From NCBI RefSeq assembly GCF_008727865.1, contig NZ_VTWU01000001.1, positions 620,001-684,000 of the forward strand: a stretch of DNA of 64,000 nt, written 5' to 3'. The DNA comes from Hymenobacter busanensis (GTDB taxonomy: Bacteria > Bacteroidota > Bacteroidia > Cytophagales > Hymenobacteraceae). Every line of letters begins with the position of its first letter. Positions within the stretch are counted from its first letter, which is position 1. The position numbers were made by a program, and so were the translations under genes. Of the stretch, positions 35,084-43,404 are shown one piece after another. The notes beneath the pieces are model-generated. The model made no database searches and was not told the DNA's origin. It was given only the letters and a program-made list of their open reading frames with translations.

Positions 35084-35116
35084 AGGCATAGTATGAGTAG
35101 CCGGTTGCGGAAGGGG

Positions 35117-37591
35117 TTAGCCGCCGAAACCACCACCACCGCCTTGCGGCTGGTTCTCGATTTTCTTAGGTGGTTTGTTCGAGCCCATGTACCACGAGAA
35201 GCCCAGGTAGCCCACGCGCGACTCCCATTTGTTGTAGTTGCTGAACTCGTAGCCCGGGGCGAAGGCAGTGCTGCGCTGGCGTTGCGTATTGAACACATCC
35301 GAAACGCGCAGCGTGAGAGCGGCCCGGTCGTTGAAGAGGCGCTGGCGCAGGGCCATGTCGATTGAGCTAACCGGGGCAATGCGGCCTTGCGTGGTGAGGG
35401 CTGCGGCCCGGTAGTTGCCAGTCAGCTGCACATCGAGTTTCGGCGTTGGGGTGAAGGAGTTCATCACCCGGGCCGTGCCCGATACCGTGCGGCGGCTCGA
35501 TTCGGTACCCGTGGCGGCCGTCACGCTGCTCTCAAACAACGAGCCGTTGGCCGTCAGGCGCCACCATTTGGTTACGGGCTGGTTCACCGACAATTCGGCC
35601 CCGTAGCTCAGTGCCTGACCAAAATTGGTGTTGTAACTGGCGGTAATCACGGCCCCGCCGCCGTAGAGTTGGGTGGCCGTAGCGTCTACCCGGCGCAGCT
35701 GCTGAATGGCGTTGGTGGTTTGGCGGTAAAACAGCGTAGAGCTGATATTAGCTTGGCCCAGTGTCATTTGGTGGCCCAGCTCCAGCGCATTGATGTATTC
35801 GGGGCGTAGGGCCGGGTCGCCGATGCGGTAGTAGCGCTGGTCCTGGTAGAGCGGGAAGGCCAGCAGCTGCATGAAGTTGGGGCTGTTCAGGCGGCGCGAG
35901 TAGCTCAGCTGCACGCGCTGGTCGGCAGTGGCCAGGGTGCGCGCCAGGGTAGCCGAGGGAAACAGGTTCAGGTACTCCAGCTTGAAGGGGCCTTTGCCGT
36001 TTACTACCTCGCCTTGCGTATTGGTGTACTGCACCCGCAGACCCGCCAGAACCCGCCATTTGGCCCATTCCTGCTGGTAGTTCACGTAACCGGCTTGGTT
36101 GTACTCGGCAAAATCGTAGGCGTAGGAGCGGTCGGCCAACCGCTCGTAGCTGCGCGTTTCGCCCACTTGGCGCAGAAAGTTATCGGTGCCGTTGTTGTTC
36201 TGGCGCTGGGCTTTCAGCCCCGCTTCGAAACGGGCTTTATTGGCCAACGGGTGCACATAATCCACTTGCCCATCCCAGGAACGCAGATCAACGTGGAGGT
36301 CCTGCTGCCACTCGCGCAGGTCGGTGCCAGTGGGGCCGCTGGTGTTGCGCTGGGCCACCAGCACGTTGGCATCGAGGTAGGTGAAGCTGGCCGAAGCCGT
36401 TAGTTCGCGCCCCTTGTGGGCTTCCCAGGTGCGGCGGTAGTCGAGCGAGGCGTCGTGGTTGTCTACGTTTTCCGACACGCCGAACGTGCTGCCCAACTGA
36501 CGGTCCGTTTCGCCTGCCGTGCGGAGAGTGGCCAGCTGCATGCCGCCGTTTCTGCTGCGGTTGAAGCCGGGCTGCAGCGTCAGCGTCAGGGTCTGGGCGG
36601 GCGTCAGGTTCAAGTCGAAGCCCAGGCGGCCGCTGTAGTTTTTGGCGTGGCGCAGGTTGGTGCCTTCCTGAAAGGTGCTCAACGTCTGGCCTTCCAGCAC
36701 GGTCTGCTGGTCACTCCACATACGGCTGCGGAAGTTCGCGTCGCGCATGTCTACCGAGCCGAAGACGTTCAGCTTACCGGCACGGCGGTTCAGGCTCAGG
36801 CTGCCGTTGTACTTGTCGCGGGTGCCCACGGTAGCGGTGGCTTGGCCGTTCCAGCCGTCTTTCTTCTGCTTTTTCAGGATGATGTTGATGACCCCGCCAC
36901 CCCCGGCCGCATCGTAGCGGGCCGACGGGTTGGTCACCACTTCCACCTTTTCGATGCTGCTGGCCGGAATCTGCTCCAGGCGGTTGCCGCCGGCCCCGCT
37001 GGAAGCCGAGGTCGGCTTGCCGTCCACCAGGATGGTGATGTTGGAGCTGCCGCGCATGCTCACGGTGCCATCGGGCGCCACGGCTACCGAGGGCACATTT
37101 TGCAGCACGTTCACGGCCGTGCCGCCCACGCTGCTCAAATCCTTCTCCACGTTAATCACCTTCTTGTCGAGGCTTTCTTCCACCGCCGCCCGCTGGGCCG
37201 TCACGGTCACGCCTTTCAATTGGGTTGTCGTGGGTTGCAGGGTTACTGTGCCCAGCGGCAGTTCGGCCGTTTCGCCCGACAGCGTGACGGCGCGGCGCAG
37301 CACCCCGTAGCCCAGCACCGAGGCCTTGAGGGCGTAGGAACCGGGCTTCACCGATTCCAGTCGGAAAGCGCCGTTTTCAGCAGTTTGCGCCCCGGTTATC
37401 ACGGCCGAATCGGGCAGGTGCAGGAGCAGCACGCTGGCAAAAGGCAAGGGCTGGCGGTTGGCCCCGTCGAGCAGCGTGCCCGAAACGACGCCGGAAGCCG
37501 GCCTGTTCTGGGCCTGCAAACCCAGCGGAAAGAGCGTCAGCAGGAGGCCAGAGCACAGCAGTGCCCGGTAAGGGAAGGTAGCCAGTACCAT
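35117..37591 (-). CDS. TonB-dependent receptor, outer-membrane beta-barrel family (OMP_b-brl_3 type)
   Basis: An 824-residue outer-membrane protein. The start at 37591 gives the signal peptide MVLATFPYRALLCSGLLLTL with a cut near LQAQ. A CarboxypepD_reg domain (about 33-120) is followed by a plug (SLDKKVINVEKDLSSVGGTA, SSIEKVEVVTNPSARYDAAG) and a long barrel with a C-terminal glycine-rich tail. This is the barrel family without a SusD partner; the cargo is unknown. Transcription starts from a good promoter overlapped by a 13-base-arm palindrome, shared with the small secreted gene at 33576. The leader is about 180 bases. Confidence 0.93.
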   Translation of the reverse strand: MVLATFPYRALLCSGLLLTLFPLGLQAQNRPASGVVSGTLLDGANRQPLPFASVLLLHLPDSAVITGAQTAENGAFRLESVKPGSYALKASVLGYGVLRRAVTLSGETAELPLGTVTLQPTTTQLKGVTVTAQRAAVEESLDKKVINVEKDLSSVGGTAVNVLQNVPSVAVAPDGTVSMRGSSNITILVDGKPTSASSGAGGNRLEQIPASSIEKVEVVTNPSARYDAAGGGGVINIILKKQKKDGWNGQATATVGTRDKYNGSLSLNRRAGKLNVFGSVDMRDANFRSRMWSDQQTVLEGQTLSTFQEGTNLRHAKNYSGRLGFDLNLTPAQTLTLTLQPGFNRSRNGGMQLATLRTAGETDRQLGSTFGVSENVDNHDASLDYRRTWEAHKGRELTASASFTYLDANVLVAQRNTSGPTGTDLREWQQDLHVDLRSWDGQVDYVHPLANKARFEAGLKAQRQNNNGTDNFLRQVGETRSYERLADRSYAYDFAEYNQAGYVNYQQEWAKWRVLAGLRVQYTNTQGEVVNGKGPFKLEYLNLFPSATLARTLATADQRVQLSYSRRLNSPNFMQLLAFPLYQDQRYYRIGDPALRPEYINALELGHQMTLGQANISSTLFYRQTTNAIQQLRRVDATATQLYGGGAVITASYNTNFGQALSYGAELSVNQPVTKWWRLTANGSLFESSVTAATGTESSRRTVSGTARVMNSFTPTPKLDVQLTGNYRAAALTTQGRIAPVSSIDMALRQRLFNDRAALTLRVSDVFNTQRQRSTAFAPGYEFSNYNKWESRVGYLGFSWYMGSNKPPKKIENQPQGGGGGFGG

Positions 37592-37774
37592 ACAGTCAGG
37601 AAGTGAGGGGTGAAGGAACGGGGCGCACTTCGTCAGCGGACCGCGCATCCGCCAGAGCTTGCCAAGTGGTTCAGTCAGGTGTACAGCCGCTGCCAATGGG
37701 CAATACAATGCCCGGGCGCAGTCGGCGCCGATTTTTTGAAGCCAGGAGAAAGGATGTTTCCTCTAAGGTTGATA

Positions 37775-37823
37775 CAAATATAAAGGCAGGTACTTTGCAA
37801 CGCAAGGTACCTGCTAAGAAAAA
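37775..37823 (-). promoter_or_regulatory. Receptor promoter with palindromic operator, copy 2
   Basis: On the minus strand TATATTTG (37782-37775) is a perfect -7 element, with a TTG 20 bases upstream inside the palindrome. The palindrome is GCAGGTACTTTGC (37786-37798), AAC, GCAAGGTACCTGC (37802-37814), matching at 12 of 13 arm positions. It fills the space between -7 and -33, as expected for a repressor site. The same layout lies at 34297-34334. Confidence 0.7.
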
Positions 37824-37877
37824 TATACTGGCAATACCGTGTAAATAGGTATCTATTTGAATTTCAGCAAATAAAAA

Positions 37878-37929
37878 TTGGCTGGCTCAAACATTCCGGC
37901 AATAGAATGTTTGAGCCAGCCAAAAAAAG
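37878..37929 (-). terminator. Terminator after the MORN-repeat gene
   Basis: Perfect 19-base stem (37878-37896 with 37905-37923) with an 8-base loop, flanked by A runs on both sides of the stem. On the minus strand the stem is followed by TTTTTAT. It lies 25 bases past the stop at 37949. Confidence 0.85.
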
Positions 37930-37948
37930 CGCCTATTTTCAGTGTTTT

Positions 37949-39361
37949 CTATTTCTTATCCGGAGCCGTCACCACTTGGCCGTTACGGAACGTTTTCTTC
38001 TGTTGCACGGCCTTGCCATCCGGACCGAAGTAGGACCATACGCCGGTTTCGCGGTTGTTGCGGAATTGGCCGGCTACCTCGGCGGTTCCATCCTCGCGCA
38101 GTTGTCGGTAAGGCCCCAGTTTCTGGCCCGACTTCCAAGTGGTTTCGGCGCGCAGCTTTCCTGAGGCGTAAAACTCCTGCTCCAGGCCAGTTGCGCGGCC
38201 GTTTTCGAAAGTGACTTTACGCGCCACTTGGCCGTTGGGGTGGTACGTGAGTTGCTCCCCCACGAGCCGGTTGTTCGCGTAAGTTTCTTTCCGCTCCAGC
38301 TGCTTGCCGCCGGGAAAAAATGTGCGCCAGGTGCCGGTGCGCACGTTGTTTTTGTATTCCTGCTCTTCGTGCACGCCGCCGGCTTCGTAATAGGTCGTGA
38401 TTTTCCGGTCGCGGCCCAGGTTGGCGTAGTCCACTTCCTGTTCGGTTTTGCCGGACGGGTAGAGGTACTTGGCTTGACCGGACAGTACGCCGCCTTTGTA
38501 GTTCTGCGTGCTTTTGAGGGCCCCGGTTTCGTAGTAGGTTTTTACCAGGCCTTCCAGGTTGGCGGTGCCCGGCGCCAGTTGCTGGGCGCGTTTGGTGAGG
38601 TCGTCGCCCAGCGGGTTTTTCACCGGGCGCGTGGCCGCAGTAGCCGGCACGTAGTTGCCTTCGGTTTTGAGTTTGCCCGAGGGGTAATAGCTGCGCATGG
38701 TGCCGCGGCCGGTCTTGTCCATCGTCACCTCGGTTTCCAGCTGGCCGTTCTCAAACCACGTTTTGTAGCCGCCGGCCAGCAAGCCGTTGCGGTAAGTGCC
38801 TTCGCTCTGTTGCTGGCCACTGGCAAAATAGGTGCGCACCACCCCGTCGGGCTGGCCGTTGCGGTAGCTGATTTCGGCCTGGGGCTTGCCCGACGCATAC
38901 ACCTGGCGCACCACGCCCTGGGGCTGGCCCTTCAGCAAGGTCGTTTCCAGCTTCAACTCGCCCGAGGGGTGGTACATTTTGATGGTGCCCGTGGGCTGGT
39001 CGTCTTCGTAGCTGCCTTCCTGCGCCAACTTGCCGCTGGGGTAGTAGGTGCGAAACGGTCCTTGCCGCTGCCCTTCGCGAAACGTCACTTCCAGCCGCCG
39101 TTGGCCGGTTTCGAAGTACTCCGTGTAGGCGCTGTCGGCCTTGCCAGCGCGGTAGCTGGTTTGCACCTCCAATTTGCCCGAGCGGTAAAACCGTTTGTAG
39201 TTGCCCTCCAGCACGGTGTCGGCTCCCACCAGGGCGTGGTACACCTCGCGTTTTTTCACGTGGGTGGTGTCGTAATACGTAGTCAGTACCCGGGGCCGCT
39301 GAGCCCAAGCCGGGGCCGCAGCAACTATCAGCAGCAAAAGCGGCAAGCAAAATCGAATCAT
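37949..39361 (-). CDS. Secreted MORN-repeat (YwqK-like) protein
   Basis: A 470-residue exported protein with signal peptide MIRFCLPLLLLIVAAAPAWA. Almost the whole mature chain is MORN-type repeats of about 23 residues: YYPSGKLAQEGSYEDDQPTG, YHPSGELKLETTLLKGQPQG, YASGKPQAEISYRNGQPDG and many more. Databases often label such proteins as YwqK family antitoxins, but in Bacteroidota they are exported repeat proteins of unknown function, perhaps in lipid or envelope binding. No toxin gene is adjacent. A 42-residue insert with an alanine/threonine/proline stretch (around ATAATRPVKNPLGDDLTKRA) splits the array in two. Confidence 0.85.
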   Translation of the reverse strand: MIRFCLPLLLLIVAAAPAWAQRPRVLTTYYDTTHVKKREVYHALVGADTVLEGNYKRFYRSGKLEVQTSYRAGKADSAYTEYFETGQRRLEVTFREGQRQGPFRTYYPSGKLAQEGSYEDDQPTGTIKMYHPSGELKLETTLLKGQPQGVVRQVYASGKPQAEISYRNGQPDGVVRTYFASGQQQSEGTYRNGLLAGGYKTWFENGQLETEVTMDKTGRGTMRSYYPSGKLKTEGNYVPATAATRPVKNPLGDDLTKRAQQLAPGTANLEGLVKTYYETGALKSTQNYKGGVLSGQAKYLYPSGKTEQEVDYANLGRDRKITTYYEAGGVHEEQEYKNNVRTGTWRTFFPGGKQLERKETYANNRLVGEQLTYHPNGQVARKVTFENGRATGLEQEFYASGKLRAETTWKSGQKLGPYRQLREDGTAEVAGQFRNNRETGVWSYFGPDGKAVQQKKTFRNGQVVTAPDKK

Positions 39362-39490
39362 GCCTGCAAAAACGCAGAAATTCTGCCAATCGTGCGGGAG
39401 CTGTGCATCGGCAACGGTTTTTTGCCCAATCCCGAGGATACAAGCCGGTCAGAAGCCTGCATGCGCCCGTAGCGAAGGGCGTATGTCATA

Positions 39491-39523
39491 AAAAAAGGAG
39501 CCACGGTCGTTAGCCGTGGCTCC
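39491..39523 (-). terminator. Terminator after the thiolase gene
   Basis: Ten-base stem GGAGCCACGG/CCGTGGCTCC (39497-39506 with 39514-39523) followed on the minus strand by a T run. It is 33 bases past the thiolase stop. Confidence 0.82.
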
Positions 39524-39556
39524 ACAATGAAAGCTTTGCTGTGGAGTTGCTGAGTG

Positions 39557-40738
39557 TTACAGCTTCTCCAGTACAATGCTGCTGGCTCCGCCACCGCCGT
39601 TGCAAATGCCGGTGACACCGATTTTGCCGCCTTCGTTCTGCATCACGTTCAACAAAGTGGTAACGATGCGCGCCCCCGAAGCTCCCAGCGGGTGGCCCAG
39701 GCTCACGGCACCGCCGTACACGTTCACTTTGGTGCTTTCCAGGTTCAACAGCTTGTTGTTGGCCAGCGAAACGACCGAAAAGGCCTCGTTGATTTCGTAG
39801 AAATCGACCTGGCTGGCTTCCACACCAGCGTGTTTCAGGGCCTTCGGAATAGCCAGCGACGGAGTCGTGGTAAACCACTCCGGCGCCTGCTCGGCATCGG
39901 CAAAGCCCAGCACGCGGGCCATGGGCTTCAGGCCCAGTTCTTCGGCTTTTTCCTTGCTCATCAGCAGCACTGCGGCGGCGCCGTCGTTCAGCGTCGAAGC
40001 GTTGGCGGCCGTCACCGTACCATCTTTGGTGAAGGCCGGGCGCAGGCCGGGTACTTTGGCGAAATCGACCTTCAGGTACTCCTCGTCGTCCTCAATAACC
40101 GTGGTTTTGCCGCGGCTTTCGATGGTTACGGGTACAATCTCGTCCTTCTTCTTGCCGGCTTTGGCCGCGTTGGCACTCCGCGTGTAGCTCTCGATTGCAA
40201 AGGCATCCTGCTCTTCGCGGGTGATGCCCATTTCCTTGGCCGTGTTTTCGGCCGCGTTGCCCATAGCGTAGTCGTGGTACGGGTCCCAGAGGCCGTCCTT
40301 CATCAGGCCGTCAATCATTTGCCCGTGCCCGTACTTGGCACCAAACCGGGCCTTGTCGAGGTAGTATGGCACGTTCGACATGCTTTCCATGCCGCCGGCC
40401 AGTACCACATCGGCCTGCCCCAGCATAATGGCTTGGGCGGCCATCATAATGGCTTTAGAGCCCGAAGCACACACCTTGTTCACGGTGGTGCACTCCACCT
40501 CGTATCCCAAACCGGCTTTCAGGGCCGCTTGGCGGGCCGGGGCTTGGCCCAGGTTGGCCGAAATGACGTTGCCCATGATGACCTGCTGCACGTGTTTCGG
40601 CTCAACGCCAGCTTTTTCGAGGGCGCCCTTCAGGGCAATGCCGCCCAGTTCGGTGGCCGACAACGACGCCAAACTGCCGCCGAACGAGCCGATGGGCGTG
40701 CGCACAGCCGAAATGACGTAGACTTCTTTGGTTTGCAT
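39557..40738 (-). CDS. Acetyl-CoA C-acetyltransferase (thiolase)
   Basis: A 393-residue biosynthetic-type thiolase that joins or splits acetoacetyl-CoA. The nucleophilic cysteine is C90 in TTVNKVCASGSKA. The active-site histidine is H349 in SLGHPLGASGARI, and the second catalytic cysteine is C379 in TGICNGGGGASS; NEAFSVV is also present. All key residues are intact. It stands alone between a terminator and a -7 element 78 bases upstream. Whether it serves mevalonate synthesis or acyl breakdown cannot be told. Confidence 0.95.
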   Translation of the reverse strand: MQTKEVYVISAVRTPIGSFGGSLASLSATELGGIALKGALEKAGVEPKHVQQVIMGNVISANLGQAPARQAALKAGLGYEVECTTVNKVCASGSKAIMMAAQAIMLGQADVVLAGGMESMSNVPYYLDKARFGAKYGHGQMIDGLMKDGLWDPYHDYAMGNAAENTAKEMGITREEQDAFAIESYTRSANAAKAGKKKDEIVPVTIESRGKTTVIEDDEEYLKVDFAKVPGLRPAFTKDGTVTAANASTLNDGAAAVLLMSKEKAEELGLKPMARVLGFADAEQAPEWFTTTPSLAIPKALKHAGVEASQVDFYEINEAFSVVSLANNKLLNLESTKVNVYGGAVSLGHPLGASGARIVTTLLNVMQNEGGKIGVTGICNGGGGASSIVLEKL

Positions 40739-40816
40739 GGATAGGAGGGAGTGGGAGTTGGGGAAATAGTGCCATTCGGCGCTAAGCCGGTTGGCCTACG
40801 CGGCCCGTTGGGCGCT

Positions 40817-40824
40817 CAAAAGTA
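40817..40824 (-). promoter_or_regulatory. -7 element (TACTTTTG) upstream of the thiolase gene
   Basis: Exact TAnnTTTG match on the minus strand, 78 bases before the thiolase ATG. No clear TTG at the right spacing. Confidence 0.4.
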
Positions 40825-40900
40825 ACAGGAATTTCTACCTGCCAGACCTGCATCGGGCCATGAGCGTGCGGTACCGTGGTTCGCTTGCACAACTACGAAA

Positions 40901-41764
40901 TTACCACGTTGGTTTGCCAGGCTCGGCGCGTTTGGTTGCTTTGTGCGGCAGCTGCTGCAGGTATTGTTGCTCGTTGGCGCGCAATGCATCGAGCAGTTGC
41001 CGGGCTTGCGCTTCGGTTAGGTTCAGCTGCTGCAACTGCTGGCGGCGCGTATTGAGGCGGGCGTCATTCAGTGTCGCACTTTCGGTGCCCGGTCGACCGC
41101 TACCATCCTGCGAGGCGTCAGGCTCAGAACCCGTCCCCCGAGTACCGCCCGAAGCATCTCCCTGCGCCGTGCGCTGCGCGTTACCCGACCCTTGGCGAGG
41201 TGGCGGATTTTCCAAGTCGCTTTGCCCTGCTGTGGGAGCCGACGAAGAAGCGCCGACTTGCGGCTGTTGCTGGCCCGCGCCGGGCTGTGAAGCTTGCGGC
41301 TGACGTGACGGTAACTTCTGCGGGTCGTTTGGGCGGCCCTGGTAACGGCGGATTACCTCGTAATCGTAGCGGGCCCCTGCATTGGTGGGGTCGTCGAGCA
41401 GGGCCTGGCGCAACAGCGCGCTGGCTTGAGCCATATCGCCGCGTTCGGCTGCCAGCACGGCCAATTGTTGCCGCGCTACGCTGCGCACCTGCAAGGCCGG
41501 GCTCTGTAGCAGGCGGCCGTACGCTTGCCGGGCCTTGGGACTATTTCCAAGGCGAGCATAGGCATGGCCCAGGTTAACCTGCAGTTGGTCGGTGCTGCCG
41601 CCAAGTTGAAGTGCCTTTTCATACCAGGCAGCCGCTTCGCCAAAACGGCCGTGTGTATACGCCAGGTGTGCTTGCTGCAGGCTCTGGTTGTAGCTGCGCA
41701 CCCGCTCAAGCCGGGTCCAGAGGCCGCCACTCAGTAGCAGAGCCAGCAGTGCCATTCGTATCAT
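40901..41764 (-). CDS. TPR protein of the aerotolerance (Bat) type, BatC-like
   Basis: A 287-residue protein with a hydrophobic N-terminus (MIRMALLALLLSGGLW) and TPR repeats at about 28-140 (YTHGRFGEAAAWYEKALQLG, LGHAYARLGNSPKARQAYGR). A long Gln/Pro/Ser-rich linker follows, then a charged helix (NLTEAQARQLLDALRANEQQ YLQQLP). Its ATG overlaps the stop of the VWA gene by four bases (ATGA), so both are translated together. This matches the batB-batC order of Bacteroidota aerotolerance operons, but batA, batD and batE are not next to them here. Confidence 0.82.
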   Translation of the reverse strand: MIRMALLALLLSGGLWTRLERVRSYNQSLQQAHLAYTHGRFGEAAAWYEKALQLGGSTDQLQVNLGHAYARLGNSPKARQAYGRLLQSPALQVRSVARQQLAVLAAERGDMAQASALLRQALLDDPTNAGARYDYEVIRRYQGRPNDPQKLPSRQPQASQPGAGQQQPQVGASSSAPTAGQSDLENPPPRQGSGNAQRTAQGDASGGTRGTGSEPDASQDGSGRPGTESATLNDARLNTRRQQLQQLNLTEAQARQLLDALRANEQQYLQQLPHKATKRAEPGKPTW

Positions 41765-42738
41765 GGCCGCACCACCTTAATGGTAAAGATTATGTCCAAG
41801 GCCAGCAGCAAAAGCGCAGCCGCCAAGGGGTAGGCATAGCGGTTGTCGGCCACAGTTACCGTGCGCACCTGCTGGGTTTGGCCTTCCAGACGGGCCAGCG
41901 CCCGTACCAGCGCCGGAAATTCATTGCGCTTTTCCGACACCTCTATATACACGCCGCCCGTCAACTCAGCCAAGCGCCGCAATACCGGAGCTTGCAGGCG
42001 CGTCACTGCCGGGCGGCCTTGAGCGTCGCGCACGAAGCCGCTGGCCTGCGGAAGTTTGCTGCCCTCGGCCGTGCCAACGCCCACAGCATACAGGCGCACC
42101 CCGCGGCGTACCATCTCGCGAACCGGACCCTCTATTTGATTCCCAAAATCCTCTCCGTCGCTGACCACCACCAGCGCAGTAGCTCGTTGGGAAGAGCCGC
42201 TTACCGGTTGCGCAACGGTAGCCAAGCGGGTAAGTGCCAATTGTAGCGGAGCCGCCAAATCGGTGGCTCCGACAGGAACCAGCCTGGTTTGCAGCGTGCC
42301 CAGCAGGGTGAGTAGGGCATTTTGGTCGTAGGTGAGGGGGCAATGCACGTACGCTTCCGAACTGAACACGATCAAGCCCATGCGGTCGGCCGGAAAACGT
42401 TCGACCAGCTTCGCCAATTCGGCCCGTACCCGCACCAAGCGAGTCGGCGCGACATCCGGGGCATCCATCGACCGCGACAAATCGACCAACAGCCATAAGT
42501 CTTTACCCGTGGTGCGTACCGGCTGGGGCATCACGCCGTATGCGGGCCCCAGCAACGCCACCCCCAACAGAGCCAGCGCCGCTGCCCGCAGTAAAAATTT
42601 CCAGCCTATCCGCCCGCCCGACTGCCCCAACGGTCGGGCCAAGCGTCTTGTGCGTAGCGCGTAACCAATGTAAAGCACCGCGCCGATGCCAAGTAGCATG
42701 GTTTCCCAGAACGTCCATTGGTTGAGCCAAGTAAGCAT
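41761..42738 (-). CDS. VWA-domain membrane protein, BatA/BatB-like
   Basis: A 325-residue membrane protein starting at the ATG at 42738 (MLTWLNQWTFWETMLLGIGA). Two N-terminal membrane segments (TMLLGIGAVLYIGYAL, KFLLRAAALALLGVALLGPA) precede a von Willebrand A domain. The MIDAS motif is intact: VDLSRSMD, GATDL and VVSDGED. A last membrane segment (AYPLAAALLLLALDIIFTI) closes the protein. Bat proteins are linked to oxidative stress tolerance and envelope processes. The TPR gene follows with a four-base overlap. Confidence 0.87.
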   Translation of the reverse strand: MLTWLNQWTFWETMLLGIGAVLYIGYALRTRRLARPLGQSGGRIGWKFLLRAAALALLGVALLGPAYGVMPQPVRTTGKDLWLLVDLSRSMDAPDVAPTRLVRVRAELAKLVERFPADRMGLIVFSSEAYVHCPLTYDQNALLTLLGTLQTRLVPVGATDLAAPLQLALTRLATVAQPVSGSSQRATALVVVSDGEDFGNQIEGPVREMVRRGVRLYAVGVGTAEGSKLPQASGFVRDAQGRPAVTRLQAPVLRRLAELTGGVYIEVSEKRNEFPALVRALARLEGQTQQVRTVTVADNRYAYPLAAALLLLALDIIFTIKVVRP

Positions 42739-42780
42739 GTTCTGACGGCGGCAACTAGTGGGTGACGGGAAGGAAACAGC

Positions 42781-42788
42781 CAAAGATA
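42781..42788 (-). promoter_or_regulatory. -7 element (TATCTTTG) of the batB-batC operon
   Basis: Exact TAnnTTTG on the minus strand, 42 bases before the batB-like ATG. It is back to back with the tRNA promoter at 42835. Confidence 0.5.
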
Positions 42789-42834
42789 ACAGCCCAGCAA
42801 GGCAGGAAGTGAGATTTTTTTTCTGCTACAAACC

Positions 42835-42863
42835 TTGTTTTCCCGCTCCTGCCTGTATATTTG
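42835..42863 (+). promoter_or_regulatory. Promoter of the tRNA-Ser gene (TTG, 18 bases, TATATTTG)
   Basis: TTG at 42835-42837 and the exact -7 element TATATTTG at 42856-42863 are 18 bases apart. The tRNA begins 46 bases downstream. Confidence 0.6.
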
Positions 42864-42908
42864 CTGCCCCGAAGGGCAAGCGGCCCCTCGGAAAATTGCC
42901 CTGACTTT

Positions 42909-42999
42909 GGAGAGATGGGTGAGTGGCTGAAACCAGTAGTTTGCTAAACTGCCGTAGCTCTAAAGGCTACCGGGGGTTCGAATCCCCCTCTCTCCGCCA
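42909..42999 (+). tRNA. tRNA-Ser (GCT anticodon), CCA encoded
   Basis: Acceptor stem GGAGAGA (42909-42915) pairs with TCTCTCC (42989-42995). The anticodon loop TTGCTAA is closed by GTAGT/ACTGC and carries GCT. A long variable arm (CGTAGCTCTAAAGGCTAC) is typical of serine tRNAs. The T arm has GGGGGTTCGAATCCCCC. The discriminator G is followed by CCA. Confidence 0.95.
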
Positions 43000-43034
43000 C
43001 GGGCTTCCCGTCCTTCGGGAAGCCCGCTTTTTTT
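43000..43034 (+). terminator. Terminator between tRNA-Ser and tRNA-Pro
   Basis: Eleven-base stem CGGGCTTCCCG/CGGGAAGCCCG (43000-43010 with 43016-43026) followed by C and seven T. It begins one base after the tRNA-Ser CCA. Confidence 0.85.
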
Positions 43035-43057
43035 ACCGGCTTGTCCGTCGGTAGTTT

Positions 43058-43134
43058 CGGGGTGTAGCGTAGCCCGGTATCGCGCCTGCTTTGGGAGCAG
43101 GAGGCCGCAGGTTCGAATCCTGCCACCCCGACCA
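43058..43134 (+). tRNA. tRNA-Pro (TGG anticodon), CCA encoded
   Basis: Acceptor stem CGGGGTG (43058-43064) pairs with CACCCCG (43124-43130). The anticodon stem-loop CCTGC-TTTGGGA-GCAGG carries TGG. The T arm has GCAGGTTCGAATCCTGC. CCA is encoded at 43132-43134. Confidence 0.96.
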
Positions 43135-43137
43135 TTG

Positions 43138-43169
43138 AAAGCCACCTGCCGCAAGCGGGTGGCTTTTGT
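43138..43169 (+). terminator. Terminator after tRNA-Pro
   Basis: Stem AAAGCCACCTGC/GCGGGTGGCTTT (43138-43149 with 43155-43166, one G-T pair) with a 5-base loop, ending in TTTT. Confidence 0.75.
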
Positions 43170-43302
43170 ATTATCGGTATGTACTACATAGCCTATATAG
43201 ACGCTGGCTCTATGCAAGCAACTGCGCCCGTAAATGCCAATTCCAGCAACACCCCTGCAGCCAGCCACGGGCACGGGCAGTGGTTTTTTGAAAGATCAGG
43301 CT

Positions 43303-43310
43303 TAAGTTTG
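43303..43310 (+). promoter_or_regulatory. -7 element (TAAGTTTG) upstream of tRNA-Arg
   Basis: Exact TAnnTTTG match 20 bases before the tRNA. A TTG lies upstream but at only 12 bases, so the -33 part is unclear. Confidence 0.4.
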
Positions 43311-43330
43311 CAGGCAGATACCAATCATTC

Positions 43331-43404
43331 GCCTCGTTAGCTCAGTTGGATAGAGCGGCTGCCTTCTAAGCAGTAGGTCAGGAGTTCGAATCTCTTACGG
43401 GGTA
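43331..43404 (+). tRNA. tRNA-Arg (TCT anticodon), no encoded CCA
   Basis: Acceptor GCCTCGT (43331-43337) pairs with ACGGGGT (43397-43403) using G-T at the first pair and T-G at the fourth. The D arm is TAGCTCAGTTGGATAGAGC. The anticodon loop CTTCTAA gives TCT, closed by GCTGC/GCAGT. The T loop is TTCGAAT. Unlike the two tRNAs before it, CCA is not encoded. Confidence 0.9.

Larger units (their letters stand above)
34077..35116. other. One-kilobase gene-free region of lower GC
   Basis: No open frame here has family-like features. It holds the leader, -7 element and operator of the 33576 gene (34297-34334), an orphan -7 match on the minus strand (TACCTTTG, 34612-34619), and the receptor terminator near 35047-35083. 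From about 34620 to 35040 the base composition is visibly lower in GC than the surroundings, which suggests decayed mobile or foreign DNA. Confidence 0.5.
37592..37948. other. Gap with receptor promoter/operator and MORN-gene terminator
   Basis: The 357 bases hold the long leader of the receptor, its promoter and palindromic operator (37775-37823) and the terminator of the MORN-repeat gene (37878-37923). No gene is seen. Confidence 0.6.

Noticed and set aside
37949-39361. Toxin-antitoxin system suggested by the YwqK-like label
   Set aside because: The protein is exported and repeat-rich and no toxin gene is adjacent; the antitoxin label is a database habit.
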